Notes: generated from the letters alone by a model not told the origin. DNA of 64,000 bases from JARYGU01 sp033795365 (GCA_033795365.1 JARYGU010000018.1:51483-115482); one strand, 5' to 3'. Counted from the stretch's first letter, positions 18,071 to 26,827 are shown. Made by a program: numbers and translations.

Positions 18071-18927
18071 AGTCCTGCCTCCAGTGCATGGGCGGCGCGG
18101 CGGCGAGCCGCCAGCATTCCGTGCTTGGGTGCGAAGAAGAAGGCGATGAGGAAGATCAACGTCTGGAGGCAAACGATGATGCCGCCAGTCGCACCGTCGA
18201 GGAAATAGCTTGCATAGGCACCGACGAAGCTCGTCGTCGAACCGATGATGACGGCGATAACCAGCAGCCGGGGGAAACGGTCGGTCAGCAGATAGGCGGT
18301 CGCGCCGGGCGTCACCACCATGCAGATGACGAGGAAAGCCCCTACGGTCTGCAAGGCGGCAACCGTCGACGCCGACAACAGCGTGAAGAACATGATCTTG
18401 AGGGCCGTCGGATTGAGGCCGATGGAACGCGCGTGGTTCTCATCGAAGAAGACCACCATCAGGTCTTTCCATTTCACCAGCAGGATAGCGAGGGAAACAA
18501 ACCCTATAATCGCGAGCTGGAGCGTGTCGCCGGGCGTGATCGCCAGGATGTTGCCGAGCACGATCGTCTGGATGCTGACCGAGGTGGGGGAGATCGAGAC
18601 CATGAACAGGCCGAGCCCGAAAAAGGCCGAGAAGGTCAGGCCGATGATGGCGTCCTCCCTGAGCTTGGTGCGCTGGTTGAGGAAGAGCATCGCGGCCGCG
18701 GCAAGACCGCCCGAGAAGAAGGCGCCGATCGAGAATGGCAGGCCGAGCATGTAGGCGCCGGCGACGCCCGGAACGATCGCATGGGAAAGCGCGTCGCCGA
18801 TCAGCGACCAGCCCTTGAGCATGAGGTAGCATGACAGGAAGGCGCAGACGCCGCCGACCAGCGCCGAGACCCACATGGCGTTCAGCATATAGTCATAGGT
18901 AAAGGGTTCGAAGGCACCGGCAATCAT
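18067..18927 (-). CDS. sitC: Manganese/iron ABC transporter permease SitC
   Basis: A 286-aa ABC-3 permease with about eight membrane segments. Conserved features are GWSLIGDALSHAIVPGVAGAYMLG and VTPGATAYLLTDRF. It starts at ATG 18927, overlapping the sitB stop by 4 bases, and ends overlapping sitD. With SitD it forms the transmembrane dimer that SitA feeds with Mn(II) or Fe(II). Confidence 0.92.
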   Translation of the reverse strand: MIAGAFEPFTYDYMLNAMWVSALVGGVCAFLSCYLMLKGWSLIGDALSHAIVPGVAGAYMLGLPFSIGAFFSGGLAAAAMLFLNQRTKLREDAIIGLTFSAFFGLGLFMVSISPTSVSIQTIVLGNILAITPGDTLQLAIIGFVSLAILLVKWKDLMVVFFDENHARSIGLNPTALKIMFFTLLSASTVAALQTVGAFLVICMVVTPGATAYLLTDRFPRLLVIAVIIGSTTSFVGAYASYFLDGATGGIIVCLQTLIFLIAFFFAPKHGMLAARRRAAHALEAGL

Positions 18928-19829
18928 TCCCGGTCTCCCTCTGTCGGTTCCGCACGACGCGCGGTCGCCTTTCCCCCTTGCAGGATCAAGGGGCGTTCAT
19001 CGTCGGTTATGACGCCGACGGATGTGGGACGGCCGTTTTGCGCCTCGTTCAGCACGAAATGGCGAAGAACGCCGCCGAAAGCCTTTTCGAGATTGTCCTG
19101 TGTGAAGGTCTCGACCGTCGGCCCATAAGCCAGCACCGTGCCCTTGATCAGGACGGTGCGGTCGCAGAATTCCGGAACGGAGCCGAGATTGTGCGTCGAG
19201 ACCAGCATGACGCGGCCCTCGTCGCGCAATTCCCGGAGAAGCTTGATGATCTGGTCCTCGGTCTTGACGTCGACGCCGGTAAAGGGCTCGTCGAGCAGAA
19301 TGACGCGGCCATCCTGTGCCAGCGCGCGGGCGAGGAAGACGCGCTTCTTCTGGCCGCCGGACAGTTCTCCGATCTGGCGCTTGCGAAACTCCGTCATGTT
19401 GACGCGGGCGAGCGCCACCGCCACCGCCTCGTGATCGGCCGGCCTGGGAATGCGCATCATGCCCATATGGCCGTAGCGGCCCATCATCACGACGTCCTCG
19501 ACCAGAACCGGGAAGTTCCAGTCGACCTCCTCGGCCTGCGGCACATAGGCGACAAGGTTCCGGCGCAGCGCCTCCTCGACGGGCATGCCGAGCACGCGGA
19601 TCTCGCCCTTTGCAAGGCGCACGAATCCCATGATCGCCTTGAACAGCGTCGACTTGCCCGAGCCATTCACCCCGACCAGCGCGGTGATCGTGCCGGTCGG
19701 TATCCGGAAGGACGCATCGCGAAGCGCGGTGTGGCCGTTTCGGTAGGTGACGGTTGCACCGTCCACCAGGATCCCGGTCGCTTCAGGAGCGGGTGCGGCA
19801 TGGTTGTGCCAGCCGGGCTGGGCGTTCAT
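18924..19829 (-). CDS. sitB: Manganese/iron ABC transporter ATP-binding protein SitB
   Basis: A 301-aa ATPase with Walker A GVNGSGKST (about residues 53-61), signature LSGGQKKR, Walker B VILLDEP and the switch His in VSTHN. The C-terminal tail beyond the ATPase core (about 40 residues) is typical of Sit/Yfe ATPases. It provides energy for the SitC/SitD channel. It is the second gene of the sitABCD operon, 75 bases after sitA. Confidence 0.92.
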   Translation of the reverse strand: MNAQPGWHNHAAPAPEATGILVDGATVTYRNGHTALRDASFRIPTGTITALVGVNGSGKSTLFKAIMGFVRLAKGEIRVLGMPVEEALRRNLVAYVPQAEEVDWNFPVLVEDVVMMGRYGHMGMMRIPRPADHEAVAVALARVNMTEFRKRQIGELSGGQKKRVFLARALAQDGRVILLDEPFTGVDVKTEDQIIKLLRELRDEGRVMLVSTHNLGSVPEFCDRTVLIKGTVLAYGPTVETFTQDNLEKAFGGVLRHFVLNEAQNGRPTSVGVITDDERPLILQGGKATARRAEPTEGDRE

Positions 19830-19904
19830 GGAACTTTCCTTTTTCTGAGCTTGAATGGGTCGGCCCCGCCCGGAGGCGGGGCCCTCAGTCCTGGGAGACG
19901 AAGA

Positions 19905-20819
19905 TCAGGACGATGACGCCAGACCCTTGGCGATCGTTTCGGAAGTGACGCGAAGCAGGTCGATATACGTCGGGACCGGTCCATCGGCTTCCGTCAGCGA
20001 GTCCACATAAAGGACGCCGCCATACTTTACGCCGGTTTCACGCGCGACCTGCTCGGCGGGAGCCGACGAGATGGTGCTTTCGGAGAAGACGACGGTGATG
20101 CCGTTCTCCCGCACCGCGTCGATGACCTTGCGGACCTGCTGCGGCGTGCCCTGCTGGTCGGCATTGATCGGCCACAGATAAAGCTCCTTCAGCCCGAAGT
20201 CGCGGGCGAGATAGGAGAAGGCGCCTTCGCTCGACACCAGCCAGCGCCTTTGCTCCGGGATGGCGTCCAGTTCCACCTTGATCGGATCGATCGCCGCCTT
20301 GATCTTGTCCTTGTAGGCTTCCGCATTCGCCTTGTAGGTCTCGGCATTGGCCGGATCATGCTCGACGAAGGCGTCGCGAATGTTGTCGACATAGATCAAC
20401 GCGGAGGTCGGCGACATCCAGGCATGCGGGTTCGGTTTGCCCTCATAGGGACCCTCCGCAATGCCCATGGGCTCGACACCGTCGGAGACCACGACACCCG
20501 GCACGTCCTTGAGGTTCTGGAAGAACTTTTCGAACCACAGTTCGAGATTGAGCCCGTTCCAGAAGATGAGCTGCGCGCCCTGCGCGCGCTGAATGTCGCC
20601 CGGCGTCGGCTGATATTCGTGGATCTCGGCGCCCGGCTTGGTGATCGACTCGACGATTGCGGCATCGCCGGCGACGTTCTTCGCCATATCCGCGATGACG
20701 GTGAACGTCGTGACGGCCTTGAACTTTTCCTGGGCCGCGGCGGGGACAACCGCCAGCACGGTCGCGAATGCCGCCCCCATCATTCCGGCCAGAACCGACC
20801 GTCTTATCCTGTCGAGCAT
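19905..20819 (-). CDS. sitA: Manganese/iron ABC transporter substrate-binding protein SitA
   Basis: A 304-aa cluster-9 metal-binding lipoprotein/periplasmic protein with a signal peptide ending near VVPAAAQ. Likely ligands are His in EIHEYQPTP, His in NPHAWMSP, Glu in SSEGAFSYLARDFGL, and a late Asp/Glu segment. A Glu at the third position, where Zn-binding members have His, and the WPINADQQGTP motif mark Mn/Fe-type SitA/YfeA. I chose ATG 20819 because AAGGAGA precedes it. Two palindromic boxes lie upstream. Confidence 0.93.
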   Translation of the reverse strand: MLDRIRRSVLAGMMGAAFATVLAVVPAAAQEKFKAVTTFTVIADMAKNVAGDAAIVESITKPGAEIHEYQPTPGDIQRAQGAQLIFWNGLNLELWFEKFFQNLKDVPGVVVSDGVEPMGIAEGPYEGKPNPHAWMSPTSALIYVDNIRDAFVEHDPANAETYKANAEAYKDKIKAAIDPIKVELDAIPEQRRWLVSSEGAFSYLARDFGLKELYLWPINADQQGTPQQVRKVIDAVRENGITVVFSESTISSAPAEQVARETGVKYGGVLYVDSLTEADGPVPTYIDLLRVTSETIAKGLASSS

Positions 20820-20879
20820 ATCCGTCTCCTTATTGCTATTCGGACTTAATTGCATCTTTCGATCAGGCTTACCCATATC

Positions 20880-20900
20880 TGCAATTCGGAATCATTTGCA
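20880..20900. promoter_or_regulatory. Mur/Irr-like palindromic box 1 (sitA side)
   Basis: TGCAATT-N7-ATTTGCA, a 21-base imperfect palindrome 60 bases upstream of the sitA start. A second inverted repeat, AATCATT-N6-AATGATT, overlaps it at 20890-20909. The sequence resembles manganese-responsive Mur boxes and Fur boxes of rhizobia, so Mn- or Fe-dependent repression of sitA is likely. Confidence 0.65.
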
Positions 20901-20934
20901 AAAATGATTGACGCCCTTTCGATTTTCCATATTC

Positions 20935-20955
20935 TGCAATTAAGAATGAATTGCA
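20935..20955. promoter_or_regulatory. Mur/Irr-like palindromic box 2 (irr side)
   Basis: TGCAATT-N7-AATTGCA, a perfect 7-7-7 palindrome ending 25 bases before the first Irr-like gene. It shares its left arm and length with box 1, giving two sites in one divergent promoter, one nearer each gene. Control by Mur or by the Irr-like proteins themselves is inferred. Confidence 0.65.
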
Positions 20956-20980
20956 AGTAGGATTCGAGAGGAGGACGAAA

Positions 20981-21442
20981 ATGGTTGCAGCCATGACCGG
21001 CCGGAACCTTGCAAGCGCCGGCGAGCCTTGCGGCATGCGCGAGATGTTCGCCGAACGGGGTCTGCGCGTCACCCAGCCTCGTCTTGCGCTTGCGGCGCTG
21101 CTGTTCGGAACAGGCCCCCGGCATGTATCGGCCGAGAGTCTCTACGGAGAGCTTGTCCGCACCGGCGCGCCTGGATCGCTCAGCTCGGTCTATCGCACGC
21201 TCAAGGACCTGAGCTGCGCCGGCTTCCTGAAGCGGGTTCCCATCTACGGGGCGACCGCCTGGTTCGACACACATGTCGGGCCGCACCATCACTTCTACGC
21301 CGAAGACGAGGATCGTGTGTTCGACGTGCCGGACGGCCGACTTCGGGTCGGCAATATCCCGCCTCCACCCGATGGCTACGAGCTTGCCGGCGTCGAGGTG
21401 CTGCTTCGCATCCGCCGACGCGACCAGCCGGAAGGCATCTGA
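20981..21442 (+). CDS. Irr-like Fur-family regulator, copy 1
   Basis: A 153-aa Fur-superfamily protein: winged helix LRVTQPRLALAALLF with SLSSVYRTLKDL, then the Irr-type metal region FDTHVGPHHHFYAEDEDRVFDVP. Irr proteins in Rhizobiales sense iron through haem and control iron and peroxide genes. I chose ATG 20981, preceded by GAGAGGAGGA. It is divergent from sitA and followed 38 bases later by a second Irr-like gene. It is quite diverged from housekeeping Irr, consistent with an accessory paralogue. Confidence 0.82.
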   Translation: MVAAMTGRNLASAGEPCGMREMFAERGLRVTQPRLALAALLFGTGPRHVSAESLYGELVRTGAPGSLSSVYRTLKDLSCAGFLKRVPIYGATAWFDTHVGPHHHFYAEDEDRVFDVPDGRLRVGNIPPPPDGYELAGVEVLLRIRRRDQPEGI

Positions 21443-21480
21443 CCGCCCTCCCCCTTTACCCATCCGACACGGAAAGCCCC

Positions 21481-22032
21481 ATGCTGCTCGTTCCCGACGA
21501 AACCCGAAAACGCCTTGCCGCCGAGCGTGACGCCGATGCGTCCCGTCTCGCCCATGCCCATGCGTTGCTGAAGGCCGCGGGCCTTCGCCCGACGCGCCAG
21601 CGCGTGGCACTTGCACGCCTTCTCTTCGGTGGCGCTCCCCGTCACGTGACGGCCGACGACCTTCATCAGGACGCCATTCTCTTCGGCGCACGCCTGTCGC
21701 TGGCGACGGTTTACAACACGCTCAACCAGTTCGCGGAAGCGGGCCTCGTGCGCAAGGTGAGCGTCGAAGGCGAGCGTACCTGGTACGACACCGACACCGA
21801 AAGCCACCAGCATTTCTACATCGAGGCCGAGGACCGCATTATCGACATTCCCGGCGAGGAGTTGCGGTTCGGCAACCTGCCGGTACCGCCGGCCGGCTAT
21901 GCCATCAGCAAGGTGGACGTGCTGATCCGCCTCGTCCGCGTCGAACCGCAGGGAGACGGCTGTCGGAGCCGCGGACAGGTGGGATGCAGCAATTGCGGCG
22001 CCTCTCGCACCATCGATGGATTGAAGCCATGA
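21481..22032 (+). CDS. irr: Irr-like Fur-family regulator, copy 2
   Basis: A 183-aa Irr-type regulator: LRPTRQRVALARLLF and SLATVYNTLNQF (DNA-binding), then WYDTDTESHQHFYIEAEDRIIDIP, close to the Irr consensus. An unusual C-terminal extension contains CRSRGQVGCSNCG, a possible metal or redox site not standard for Irr. It lies between copy 1 and ahpD on the same strand, so the two regulators and the peroxide genes probably form one transcript. Confidence 0.85.
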   Translation: MLLVPDETRKRLAAERDADASRLAHAHALLKAAGLRPTRQRVALARLLFGGAPRHVTADDLHQDAILFGARLSLATVYNTLNQFAEAGLVRKVSVEGERTWYDTDTESHQHFYIEAEDRIIDIPGEELRFGNLPVPPAGYAISKVDVLIRLVRVEPQGDGCRSRGQVGCSNCGASRTIDGLKP

Positions 22033-22082
22033 CCTACTGGCGAAACCGCATACGCAAACGCGCAAGACTGGAAACTGGAACC

Positions 22083-22694
22083 ATGACGAGTCCGCTCGAA
22101 AGCCTCCGGCAGGCGCTGCCGGACTATGCCCGCGACATCAAGCTCAATCTCGGCACGCTGCTGGGAGCGGACGGTGTTCCGGACCTGTCGCGGTCGCAGA
22201 AATGGGGAGCGGCAGTCGCCGCGGCGGTCGCGAGCCGCAACGCCGCCCTGACCCACGCTATCGAACATGACGCCCTTCTTCTTGTAGAGGGGCAGACCGT
22301 CGAAGCTTCGCGCACGGCGGCCTCGATCATGGCCATGACGAACGTTTACTATCGGGCCATTCATATGGCCGGCGATGCCGAGTTGTCCGGGCTCCCCGCC
22401 GGTCTTCGCATGAACGGGCTCACCCGCCATGGCATCGACCAGATGGATTTCGAGCTGTTCGGCCTCGCCGCCTCGGTGGTGAAGGGGTGCGAGGGCTGCA
22501 CAAGGGCGCATGTCGACGGCGCGCGCAAGCATGGAGCCTCGGCGCAGGCGATCCAGGCCGCGATCCGGATCGCGGCGGTGGTCCATGCGGCGGCGACTGT
22601 CCTCGATGCGACCACCGATCCGACCCTTTCGCTTCCCTTGCCGATCCTCGCGGATGCGACGGCCGAACCTGTCGTTGCCGGAGACCTGAATTGA
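22083..22694 (+). CDS. ahpD: AhpD-family alkylhydroperoxidase (carboxymuconolactone decarboxylase fold)
   Basis: A 203-aa AhpD-like protein. The signature CEGCTRAHVDGARKHG (about residue 135) carries the CxxC-x3-H active site, and TNVYYRAIHM and VDFELFGLAAS-type segments match AhpD. AhpD recycles the peroxiredoxin AhpC. Here ahpD precedes ahpC, separated by about 250 bases that include a possible small ORF. The position after two Irr genes suggests iron- or peroxide-linked control. Confidence 0.88.
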   Translation: MTSPLESLRQALPDYARDIKLNLGTLLGADGVPDLSRSQKWGAAVAAAVASRNAALTHAIEHDALLLVEGQTVEASRTAASIMAMTNVYYRAIHMAGDAELSGLPAGLRMNGLTRHGIDQMDFELFGLAASVVKGCEGCTRAHVDGARKHGASAQAIQAAIRIAAVVHAAATVLDATTDPTLSLPLPILADATAEPVVAGDLN

Positions 22695-22831
22695 TCGCGC
22701 CTGACATAAGCGACACGGCTGCACGCCGTTCAATGCTTGCCGCCCCTTCAACCATCGGATTGAGCGGAAACAACCGTTGGCTGGCGCAATGGCTGGCCGT
22801 CCTTGCCTGGTCGGCGCTGCTGCCGCGTTAG
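22691..22831 (+). CDS. Possible small membrane peptide between ahpD and ahpC
   Basis: A 46-aa frame starting with TTG that overlaps the ahpD stop (TTGA) and ending at TAG 22831. Its C-terminal half, WLAQWLAVLAWSALLP, is hydrophobic and could span or touch the membrane. The coupled start is the only positive evidence. No family recognised, and it may be untranslated. Confidence 0.3.
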   Translation: MIAPDISDTAARRSMLAAPSTIGLSGNNRWLAQWLAVLAWSALLPR

Positions 22832-22940
22832 GTCCGTAAAATCGAAACTGGATTGCGGTCCGCCCTTCCCGGATGGGGGCGGAATGAGCCGCTTTGTCTC
22901 ATCCGAACCGTCGTGCCCCACAGGAAAGGAAAATCCCATC

Positions 22941-23480
22941 ATGCTGACCATCGGCGCAAAACTGCCCGCATTCGACCTCCAAGCCGTCGTCTCGACCGAG
23001 CCGGCCAATGCCTTCATCCGCATCACCGACCGGAGCAATGCCGGCAAGTGGAAGGTGATCTTCTTCTGGCCGAAGGATTTCACCTTCGTCTGCCCGACCG
23101 AGATCGCAGCGTTCGGCAAACTGAATGGCGAATTCGCCGACCGCGACGCCGTCGTCTATGGCGTCTCGACCGACAGCGAATATGTCCATCTCGCCTGGCG
23201 GCAGAACCATGCCGACCTGAAGGATCTGGCCTTTCCCATGCTCGCCGACATCAAGCGCGAACTGAGTTCGGCTCTCGGCGTGCTGCATCCGGAAGAGGGC
23301 GTGGCGCTTCGCGCGACCTTCATCGCCGACCCCGAGGGGATCATCCGCTTCGTTGCGGTCAACGACCTCAGCGTCGGCCGCAATCCGCAGGAGGTGCTGC
23401 GCGTGCTCGACGCGCTCCAGACCGACGAGCTTTGCCCCTGCAACTGGCAGAAGGGCGACGACGTCCTCAAGGCCGCGTGA
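22941..23480 (+). CDS. ahpC: Peroxiredoxin AhpC
   Basis: A 179-aa peroxiredoxin with the peroxidatic Cys in FTFVCPTEIAAF (about residue 50) and a C-terminal LCPCNWQKGDD that carries the resolving Cys pair, as in actinobacterial-type AhpC that works with AhpD. It reduces hydroperoxides in the cytoplasm. AAAGGAAAATCCC precedes ATG 22941. It lies 13 bases before a TPR gene. Confidence 0.93.
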   Translation: MLTIGAKLPAFDLQAVVSTEPANAFIRITDRSNAGKWKVIFFWPKDFTFVCPTEIAAFGKLNGEFADRDAVVYGVSTDSEYVHLAWRQNHADLKDLAFPMLADIKRELSSALGVLHPEEGVALRATFIADPEGIIRFVAVNDLSVGRNPQEVLRVLDALQTDELCPCNWQKGDDVLKAA

Positions 23481-23493
23481 GCGGAATCCTGAC

Positions 23494-24066
23494 ATGGCTC
23501 ACGACCCCTCTCCCGGCGCCGCGCAACCGGCGCCCTCTTCCAGACCGCACGGCCTTGTCGCCATCGACGGCGGGGACCAGCGCTGGAAGAAGCTGACGGA
23601 ACAGGCGAACATGGCCTATGCGCGAGGCGACATTTCCCTTGCGCGCTCGGGCTACGAGGCAGCGCTTGCGGAAGCCGAACGTTTGTTCGAGGCAGCGATG
23701 GAACGGCCTGGCCGCTTTCCAGCTCCCGTCATCTACAACGTCTCCTGCCAAAATCTGGCGGAACTCGAAAACCGGCATGGCGACAGAAGCAAGGCGGAAG
23801 CTTTCTATCGGAAGGCCTGCGATCAGCTTCACGACGCCGCCCGCTCGCCGGCGACATCGCTTGCGATGCGGGTCGCCTGCGTCCAGCACCTCAAGCCGGC
23901 GCTTGCCGCTCTCGCTCAGCACCTTCAGGTCCACGGAGCGGGCGAGGATGCGCTCGAAGAGGTGATCCACCGCACCTATGAAACGGCGCTCGCCGTCTTT
24001 CGCGTGGCACGCCATGCCGAGCACGCCGGCGATGATTGCCCGTATTGCCCAATCGTTCCCTCGTGA
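23494..24066 (+). CDS. TPR-like protein with C-terminal CPYC
   Basis: A 190-aa helical protein with tetratricopeptide-like repeats (ANMAYARGDISLARSGYEAALAEAERLF and a second repeat RHGDRSKAEAFYRKACDQL). It ends in DCPYCPIVPS, a possible metal or redox CxxC. No signal peptide, so probably cytoplasmic. Its tight spacing to ahpC suggests a linked role in peroxide or metal stress, possibly as a partner protein. Specific function unknown. Confidence 0.75.
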   Translation: MAHDPSPGAAQPAPSSRPHGLVAIDGGDQRWKKLTEQANMAYARGDISLARSGYEAALAEAERLFEAAMERPGRFPAPVIYNVSCQNLAELENRHGDRSKAEAFYRKACDQLHDAARSPATSLAMRVACVQHLKPALAALAQHLQVHGAGEDALEEVIHRTYETALAVFRVARHAEHAGDDCPYCPIVPS

Positions 24067-24109
24067 CGAACCGGCGACCGAACCCTCAAGACATCAGGAC
24101 ATTGCAGAC

Positions 24110-24532
24110 ATGAATACACTCGACGACACCATGAAGGCCTTTCTGGCAAAGCAGCTTCCGATCCAGGCCACGGTGAGCAAGGACGGCTTCCCGGACATCG
24201 GGCCGAAGCGCTCGCTTCGCGTCTATGACGACACGACGCTGATCTACAACGAGAACACCGGCGGCCAGACGCTCCAGAACATCCGCGACGGCTCGAAGAT
24301 CGCGGTCGCCGTGATCGATCGGGAGGCGCTCGACGGCTACCGTTTCGTCGGCCAGCCGGAGATAGTCAACGAAGGCCCGCCGTTCGACAACGCGCTCGCC
24401 TTTGCGCAGAAGATCGGAATGAAGGAGCCGAAATGCGCCGTGCTCATCCATGTCGAGGATATCTATACGCTGCGGTCCGGTCCGACTGCGGGCAAGAAAA
24501 TCTCCGCGCCTGAGCAAGCGGACGGTGCTTGA
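24110..24532 (+). CDS. Pyridoxamine-5'-phosphate-oxidase-fold FMN-binding protein
   Basis: A 140-aa split-barrel flavin-binding-fold protein: KAFLAKQLPIQATVSKDGFPDIGPKRSLRVYDDTTLIYNENTGGQT matches the FMN-binding family that often acts on small reduced substrates. It ends the irr-ahpDC transcript. Substrate unknown; its company suggests a redox role. Confidence 0.8.
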   Translation: MNTLDDTMKAFLAKQLPIQATVSKDGFPDIGPKRSLRVYDDTTLIYNENTGGQTLQNIRDGSKIAVAVIDREALDGYRFVGQPEIVNEGPPFDNALAFAQKIGMKEPKCAVLIHVEDIYTLRSGPTAGKKISAPEQADGA

Positions 24533-24547
24533 CAGCAATTGACAATG

Positions 24548-24577
24548 GGCAAGGCAGCCTTTTCCGGCCGCCTTGCC
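24548..24577. terminator. Hairpin between converging operons
   Basis: GGCAAGGC (24548-24555) pairs with GCCTTGCC (24570-24577) in the short gap between the convergent PPOX gene and the ABC ATPase gene. It has no strong T run on the plus strand, so termination efficiency is uncertain. Confidence 0.5.
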
Positions 24578-24587
24578 GTAAATCGCT

Positions 24588-26009
24588 TTAGGAGGGGCTT
24601 TGGTCTCCCAGCCTGATCAGTTTCGTCGAAATCCGATCTGCCAGATGACGGTCATGCGTGACCAGCAAGACGGCAAGCCCCTTCTCCCGCACGATCTCAA
24701 GCAGGAATTCGATCACTTCCTTCTGGCTGACAGGATCGAGCCTCGAAGTGGCCTCGTCGGCGAACAGGAAGACCGGATCGAGCAGCAGCGCGCGCAGGAT
24801 GGCGAAACGCTGCAACTCTCCGCCCGAAATCTGTCCCGGCCGCCGGTCCAGCAGGTCTTCGCGCAGCCGCAGCCGTTCCCGCAGCGCTTCCACCTCGGAC
24901 CATTGCCGCCCGTGCAGCGCCGCGAGATCGGCCAGCCCCTTGCGGATCGGCTGGTGCGGAATGAACGCGGCCGGCGGGTCTTGGTAGAGCTTCTGGAAGC
25001 GCAGCGACGCATGCCCGTTCGCACGCACCACCTCTCCCTCGTCCGGCGTGACGAGCCCGAGCAGGATATTGCCGACGGTCGTCTTGCCGCAGCCGCTCGG
25101 GCCGACGATGGAAACGATCTCGCCGGCGCGCAATTCGATATTGAGATTGCGGAACAGGGTCTTGTCCCCGAAGGATTTCGACAGGCCGCGACCGGCGATG
25201 ACGAGATCGCCCGATGCCGCCGGGGCCTGCCGCGCCCAGGTCTCGGGATCGGCGGCGACGAGGGCGCGGGTATAGTCGTGCCGCGGCTCGCCGAGCACGG
25301 CCTGCGCCGGGCCGTATTCGACCAGCCGCCCGTCCAGCATAACGCCCACCATGCCGCCGAGGGCACGAGCCACGGCGACGTCGTGGGTGATCGTCAGCAG
25401 CAGCCGCCCACTTTCCGCCTCCCGCCTCAGCCGCGCGGCCGCCGAATCGCGCAGTTCCGTGTCCAGCCCCTTGGTCGGCTCGTCGGCGATCACCAGATCG
25501 CTGCCGCCGGCATGGGTGATGGCGATCGCCACGCGCTGGCACATGCCGCCGGACATCTGGTGCGGATAGAGCATGGCGGCATGATCGAGGCCGACCTCGG
25601 CGAGATCGTCCCGCGCGAGCCGCTCGCTCTCCTGCCCACCCCGGCCCTTCACATGCCGATGGACCTCGGCGACCTGCGCGCCGGCCCGCATGGTCGGATC
25701 GAGCGCCAGCCACGGCTCCTGCGGCATCAGCGAGATCGACCGTCCCCAGCGGCGGCGGCGGTTGGCGGCGGAACCGGCAAGAAGGTCGACGCCATCGAGG
25801 ACCGCCCGGCCGGAGGCGCGCAATTCCGCCGGCAGGTTCCCCATGATCGCCTGCGCGACCAGCGATTTTCCCGAACCGCTCTCACCGAGCAGCGTCAGCG
25901 GCGCGCCGGCGCGGATGGAAAACGAGATATCCGCGACGATCCGGTCGTTTCCGGCATCGACGCAAAGACCGTCGATCACCAGTTCCTCCATGCTTGCCCG
26001 AACGTTCAT
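24588..26009 (-). CDS. Double-domain ABC ATPase (Dpp/Nik/Opp type, D and F domains fused)
   Basis: A 473-aa protein with two complete ATPase modules in one chain: Walker A GESGSGKS (about residue 43) and GPSGCGKTT (about 300), signatures LSGG-like MSGGMCQR and ISGGELQR, Walker B LVIADEP and FLFADEA. Dipeptide, nickel and metallophore importers usually use two separate ATPases or this fusion. It is the last gene of the zinc operon and pairs with the two permeases upstream. Confidence 0.9.
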   Translation of the reverse strand: MNVRASMEELVIDGLCVDAGNDRIVADISFSIRAGAPLTLLGESGSGKSLVAQAIMGNLPAELRASGRAVLDGVDLLAGSAANRRRRWGRSISLMPQEPWLALDPTMRAGAQVAEVHRHVKGRGGQESERLARDDLAEVGLDHAAMLYPHQMSGGMCQRVAIAITHAGGSDLVIADEPTKGLDTELRDSAAARLRREAESGRLLLTITHDVAVARALGGMVGVMLDGRLVEYGPAQAVLGEPRHDYTRALVAADPETWARQAPAASGDLVIAGRGLSKSFGDKTLFRNLNIELRAGEIVSIVGPSGCGKTTVGNILLGLVTPDEGEVVRANGHASLRFQKLYQDPPAAFIPHQPIRKGLADLAALHGRQWSEVEALRERLRLREDLLDRRPGQISGGELQRFAILRALLLDPVFLFADEATSRLDPVSQKEVIEFLLEIVREKGLAVLLVTHDRHLADRISTKLIRLGDQSPS

Positions 26010-26827
26010 GAGCGGTCTCCCTGCGCGATGAGTTGAAGGCCGAGCACCAGAAGGAAGATGAGCGCGGCGGGCAGCAGCACATGCACCGGCGCCTCAGCAT
26101 AGTAAGGCAGAAGCTCGACGATCATGCTGCCGAGTTCCGGCGTCGGCGGCTGCAGGCCGACGCTGATGGCGCTGAGCGTTGAGACCGCGACGATGGCGCT
26201 CGCCATGGCGAAGGCGCTGAGCGTCGCGATCATCGGCGCGATGGCCGGAAATACCTGATTGCGCAGGATGTAGCCCGGGCCGAAGCCCAGCATCCGGGCC
26301 GCCTCGATCTGCGGCTGCACGAGGATGGTGGCGGTGGCGGCGCGCGTCACCCGGTAGAATTCCACCCAGAGCGTCAGCGCCAGACCGAGGAACAGCGGGC
26401 CGTAATTTCCGGGCGCGAAAGCCATGAGCAGAAGCACGAGCATCAGGCCCGGCAGCGCCAGCACCACCGTCGCCAGAAGATCGAGGCCCCGCGCCAGCCA
26501 TCCGCCTTTCCATGCGGCGGCAAGGCCGAGCAGCACGCCCGGAACGGCGGCGGCCAGCATGGTGAGGAAGGCGAGCCCGAAGGAAAGCCGCGCGCCGTGC
26601 GCAAGGCGCGCCAGCAGGCTGCGGCCGTAATGATCGGCCCCGAGCAGGTAGTCGCCGCCGATGGGCGCAAGGCTCGCGCTGAAATCCTGCACCGCCGGAT
26701 CGGCCTTAACGACGAGCGGCCCGAGGACGGCGAAGCCGCCGACGGCGAGCAGCAGCGCCGCGCCGAAAAGCCGGCTGGCGCCGAAGCGGGCGTGCGGCGT
26801 TGCAAGGGAAATATCGATTGCGGTCAT
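26006..26827 (-). CDS. Dpp/Nik-type ABC transporter permease (C subunit)
   Basis: A 273-aa inner-membrane permease with about five to six segments. The N-terminal soluble region contains LGADHYGRSLLARLAHGAR, the typical DppC/NikC motif (GTDxxGRD-like), and the EAA loop contains EAARMLGFGPGYILRNQVFP. It overlaps both neighbours by 4 bases. It forms the channel with the upstream permease. Confidence 0.9.
   Translation of the reverse strand: MTAIDISLATPHARFGASRLFGAALLLAVGGFAVLGPLVVKADPAVQDFSASLAPIGGDYLLGADHYGRSLLARLAHGARLSFGLAFLTMLAAAVPGVLLGLAAAWKGGWLARGLDLLATVVLALPGLMLVLLLMAFAPGNYGPLFLGLALTLWVEFYRVTRAATATILVQPQIEAARMLGFGPGYILRNQVFPAIAPMIATLSAFAMASAIVAVSTLSAISVGLQPPTPELGSMIVELLPYYAEAPVHVLLPAALIFLLVLGLQLIAQGDRS

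Noticed and set aside
17225..20819. ZnuABC zinc transporter
   Set aside because: Two permease genes, a Glu at the third binding position of the binding protein and no His-rich loop favour SitABCD (Mn/Fe).
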